Position numbers and translations under genes: made by a program. Under the pieces are notes generated by a model that searched no databases, was not told where the DNA came from, and saw nothing but the letters and a program-made list of their open reading frames with translations. A DNA stretch of 9,136 nucleotides, taken from NCBI GenBank assembly GCA_964464035.1, contig CAYXEN010000085.1:1-9136 (forward strand), in the 5' to 3' direction. Shown piece after piece: positions 6,422 through 9,136 of this stretch. How positions within the stretch are numbered: the stretch's first letter is position 1; each line of letters opens with the position of its first letter. Source of the stretch: CAYXEN01 sp964464035. GTDB lineage: Bacteria > Krumholzibacteriota > Krumholzibacteriia > WVZY01.

Positions 6422-9136
6422 ATGTTTCTCTATCTCCTCGATGGTCACGCCATCGCCTACCGCTCCTATTATGCTTTCATAAACCGCCCTCTGGTCAATT
6501 CGAGGGGCGAAGAGACTAGTGCGGTCTTCGGGTTCGCGAGAACCTTGAAGAGCCTGCTGGAAAAATATGATCCGGCGTACGTCGCGGTTGCTTTCGACAG
6601 CCCGGAGAAGACGTTCCGTCACGAAGAGTTCGCCGAGTACAAAGCGAACCGCAAGGAGATGCCGGAGCAACTCGCCGGGCAGATTCCGCTGATATTCGAA
6701 TTGCTCGAGGCGATGGCCATCCCCCTGTTCGCGCTCCCCGGTTACGAGGCGGACGACATCATCGCCACGCTGGCACGCAGGATGGAAAAGCGCCTTCCCG
6801 TGCGGATAGTCTCGGGGGACAAGGATCTCTTGCAGCTGGTCACCGACAGAGTGCACGTCTTGAGGCCGGGCAAGTCCGGGCTTTTCGACGAGGAGATGGG
6901 CCCCGAGGGGCTCGAGAAGAAGAACGGTTTGAGCGCCGGTCAGTTCACGGATTTTCTCGCGCTGATGGGCGACGCATCCGACAATATTCCCGGCGTGCGC
7001 GGCGTGGGGGAGAAGACTGCCCGCAAGTTGATCTCGGAACACGGGAGCCTCGATAACCTCTTCGCAAACCTCTCGTCGATCGAGTCCCCGTCACTCAGAA
7101 AGAAACTCGAAGAGGGCAGGGAAAGCGCCTTCCTCTCCAGGAAGCTCGTCCGGCTGAACACGGAGGTGCCCCTGGACGTGGCTCTGGAGGACCTGGCCCG
7201 CGGCGAGCCGGACGCGGAGAAGCTGGAGAAGCTCCTCGAGCGGCTGGAATTCAGGGACGTTCTCGAGGATTTCCTCATTCGTCCTGAAAGTAATGGAACG
7301 ATTGAAGACGTGGATTACGTCGCGGTCGATACCGAGGAAAAGCTCGAGGCTCTGGCGCGCGAGCTGGCTCGACAAAAAGAATTCGCCGTGGACGTCGAGG
7401 CCAGCGAGTTGGACCCGATGCGGGCCGTCCTGGCGGGTATATCGCTGGCCTGGCGGCCGGGCAGCGCTTATTACGTGCCCGTGACGAGCAGGATGGATAC
7501 GGATGAACCCACCCTGACGCCTCCGCGCGAAGCGCCGGGACTTCCATGCGAGCTGGTGCGCAGGTATCTCGAACCGATCTTGTCCGACCCTGGGATCGCG
7601 AAAATCGGGCAGAACATCAAGTACGACACCCTGGTCCTGGCCAACGCCGGTTTCGCGCTCGAAGGGATATCGTTCGATACGATGCTGGCGTCCTACTGTC
7701 TCGATCCGGCGCGGAGGAGCCACGGCCTGGACAGCCTGGCCGCCGAGTTTCTCGACCACAGGATGATCCCGTTCAAGGATCTCTTCGACAAGAGAAGCAA
7801 GAGGAAGGACATCCGGGAAGTCCCCCTGGAGGCCGTGACCAGGTACGCCTGCGAGGATGCGGACATGACGCTTCGGCTCAAGAACGTCTTCGTCCCCTTG
7901 CTCGAAGCCTCGCAGGTGGAGCGGCTCTTCTACGAGGTGGAGATGCCGCTGGCGGGCGTGCTGACGGAGATGGAGATGACGGGCGTGAAACTCGACCTAG
8001 CCTTCCTCGCGTCCCTGGCCGAGAGCATCGACGCCAAGCTCGCGGCGATCCAGGAGAAGATATTCGAACTCGCCGGCGAGCGTTTCAATCTCAATTCCAC
8101 TCCCAAGCTCCGCGAGATCCTCTTCGACAAGCTGGGGCTCAAGCCCACCCGGAGGACCAAGACGGGGTTCTCGACCGACGTCGAAGTGTTGAAGAGCCTG
8201 GCTTCGGAGCACGAGGTTCCCGGACTGCTCCTGGAATTCCGCGCCCTCGCCAAGCTCAAGAACACTTATGTCGACTCGTTGCCCAAGCTGGTGAACCCGG
8301 GAACGGGGAGGGTGCACACGTCGTACAACCAGGCCGTGACGAGTACGGGGAGACTCTCGAGTTCGGATCCGAACCTCCAGAACATACCTATCAGGACTCC
8401 GGTGGGGAGGGAGATACGCAAAGCCTTCGTGGCCGAGAAGGAAGACTGGATCCTCTTCGACGCCGACTATTCCCAGATCGAGCTCAGGATACTGGCCCAT
8501 CTCTCCGCCGACGCGCAACTGGTCAAGGCGTTCAAGGAGGGAGGCGACGTGCATCGCAGGACCGCGGCGATGATAATGGGGACATCCGAGGACGAGGTCA
8601 CGGACGAGATGCGTTCGCGCGCCAAGACGGTGAACTTCGGCATAATCTACGGCATGGGAGCCCGGGGGTTGGCGCAGTCGCTGGGGATCGACTTCCAGGA
8701 AGCGAAGCGCTTCATAGAGCAGTACTTCGAGGTGTACCCGGGCGTGAAGAGGTTCATAGACGAGACGATCGCGAAGGCTCGCGAGGAGAAGGCGGTCAGC
8801 ACGCTGCTCGGCAGGGTGAGGCAATTGCCGGACATCGCCGGGAGCGACGGGCGGACCCGCTCTTTCGCCGAGCGGGTCGCGGTGAACACTCCGGTCCAGG
8901 GAACCGCGGCCGACATCATAAAGCTCGCCATGGTGGGAATCAGCAGGGAATTCAAGAAACGCAGGTTGCAAGCGAAGATGATTCTCCAGGTTCACGACGA
9001 ACTCCTGTTCGAGCTCCCTGAGGACGAGAAGGAAGAAGTGGAAGCGCTGGTCAGGAAGACGATGGAAGGCGCCATGAAGCTGGATGTTCCCCTCAAGGTC
9101 GACACCGGCTGGGGAAAGAACTGGCTGGAAGCTCAT
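6422..9136 (+). CDS. polA: DNA polymerase I, complete except for the stop codon
   Basis: PolA fills repair gaps, removes RNA primers and matures Okazaki fragments. The frame is open to the window edge and gives exactly 905 codons ending GKNWLEAH, which matches the usual C-terminus, so only the stop codon should be missing. The 5' nuclease domain is at about 1-290, with LLDGHA at 5-10 and the family motifs GYEADDIIAT, SGDKDL and GDASDNIPGV. The 3'-5' exonuclease keeps all acidic residues: D324 and E326, D419 (FDTML), and Y475/D479 (YACEDAD), so proofreading is probably active. In the polymerase domain, motif A has D682 (DADYSQIELR), the O-helix has R731, K735, F739 and Y743, and motif C has D859 (QVHDE). 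Phe739 matches E. coli F762, the residue linked to discrimination against dideoxynucleotides. It lies 39 bases after nadD and in the same reading frame. The call is secure. Confidence 0.98.
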   Translation, partial: MFLYLLDGHAIAYRSYYAFINRPLVNSRGEETSAVFGFARTLKSLLEKYDPAYVAVAFDSPEKTFRHEEFAEYKANRKEMPEQLAGQIPLIFELLEAMAIPLFALPGYEADDIIATLARRMEKRLPVRIVSGDKDLLQLVTDRVHVLRPGKSGLFDEEMGPEGLEKKNGLSAGQFTDFLALMGDASDNIPGVRGVGEKTARKLISEHGSLDNLFANLSSIESPSLRKKLEEGRESAFLSRKLVRLNTEVPLDVALEDLARGEPDAEKLEKLLERLEFRDVLEDFLIRPESNGTIEDVDYVAVDTEEKLEALARELARQKEFAVDVEASELDPMRAVLAGISLAWRPGSAYYVPVTSRMDTDEPTLTPPREAPGLPCELVRRYLEPILSDPGIAKIGQNIKYDTLVLANAGFALEGISFDTMLASYCLDPARRSHGLDSLAAEFLDHRMIPFKDLFDKRSKRKDIREVPLEAVTRYACEDADMTLRLKNVFVPLLEASQVERLFYEVEMPLAGVLTEMEMTGVKLDLAFLASLAESIDAKLAAIQEKIFELAGERFNLNSTPKLREILFDKLGLKPTRRTKTGFSTDVEVLKSLASEHEVPGLLLEFRALAKLKNTYVDSLPKLVNPGTGRVHTSYNQAVTSTGRLSSSDPNLQNIPIRTPVGREIRKAFVAEKEDWILFDADYSQIELRILAHLSADAQLVKAFKEGGDVHRRTAAMIMGTSEDEVTDEMRSRAKTVNFGIIYGMGARGLAQSLGIDFQEAKRFIEQYFEVYPGVKRFIDETIAKAREEKAVSTLLGRVRQLPDIAGSDGRTRSFAERVAVNTPVQGTAADIIKLAMVGISREFKKRRLQAKMILQVHDELLFELPEDEKEEVEALVRKTMEGAMKLDVPLKVDTGWGKNWLEAH

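Noticed and set aside
7546..9021. Long + strand open frame of 491 codons overlapping polA
   Set aside because: It lies out of phase with a fully conserved PolA, is rich in Arg and Gly as expected for a shifted GC-rich frame, and has no recognisable domain.
1962..9136. Genome-wide reassignment of UGA to tryptophan
   Set aside because: TGA ends rimO, the TPR gene, bamD and nadD at the lengths expected for the families or just inside the next gene. The 905 codons of polA contain no in-frame TGA, and its Trp codons are all TGG. One internal TGA in rimO is not enough to support a new code.
7997..9136. Long - strand open frame of 379 codons opposite polA
   Set aside because: It is antisense to conserved polymerase motifs and is explained by GC-rich codon bias; no domain or ribosome binding site supports it.

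Overview
The window is GC-rich bacterial chromosome, read almost entirely from the + strand, and holds seven protein genes in the order ftsK (5' end missing), rimO, an unknown envelope protein, a TPR lipoprotein, bamD, nadD and polA (only its stop codon missing). Spacing is tight throughout. I see no tRNA, rRNA, mobile element, CRISPR array or clear rho-independent terminator. A BamD-type lipoprotein and two other exported proteins point to a cell with an outer membrane. High GC together with frequent AGG arginine and ATA isoleucine codons is unlike typical enterobacteria or actinobacteria. I suspect a lineage near the FCB superphylum or a little-cultured candidate phylum (Eisenbacteria, Krumholzibacteriota or Latescibacterota type), but this is inference and the phylum is not proven by what I can see.

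Positions 1-1946 carry the DNA translocase FtsK from its last membrane helix to the end. Fifteen bases later comes rimO (1962-3290), the methylthiotransferase for ribosomal protein S12. Its reading frame is intact by homology from the LGCPKN motif to the TRAM domain, except for one in-frame TGA at codon 29 (2046-2048). This is the most notable anomaly in the window. A nonsense mutation, an assembly error (TGG to TGA) or recoding could explain it. A genome-wide UGA=Trp code looks unlikely, because TGA ends four other reading frames here cleanly and all five Trp codons in nadD and polA are TGG.

Positions 3291-3355 form the only non-coding gap with promoter-like sequence. A three-gene envelope cassette follows: an unknown exported protein with a C-terminal membrane anchor (3356-4024), a TPR protein with a lipoprotein-like signal (4017-4979) and BamD (4972-5811). 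Consecutive genes overlap by 8 bp in both cases, which suggests translational coupling and perhaps joint work at the outer membrane.

One base after bamD comes nadD (5813-6382), for NAD synthesis, and then polA (6422-9136), a full-length DNA polymerase I with 5' nuclease, an intact 3'-5' proofreading site and the polymerase domain. nadD and polA share a reading frame and are separated by a single TGA plus 13 sense codons. The whole run looks like housekeeping DNA: chromosome segregation, ribosome modification, outer-membrane assembly, cofactor synthesis and DNA repair. The genuinely unknown element is the gene at 3356-4024.
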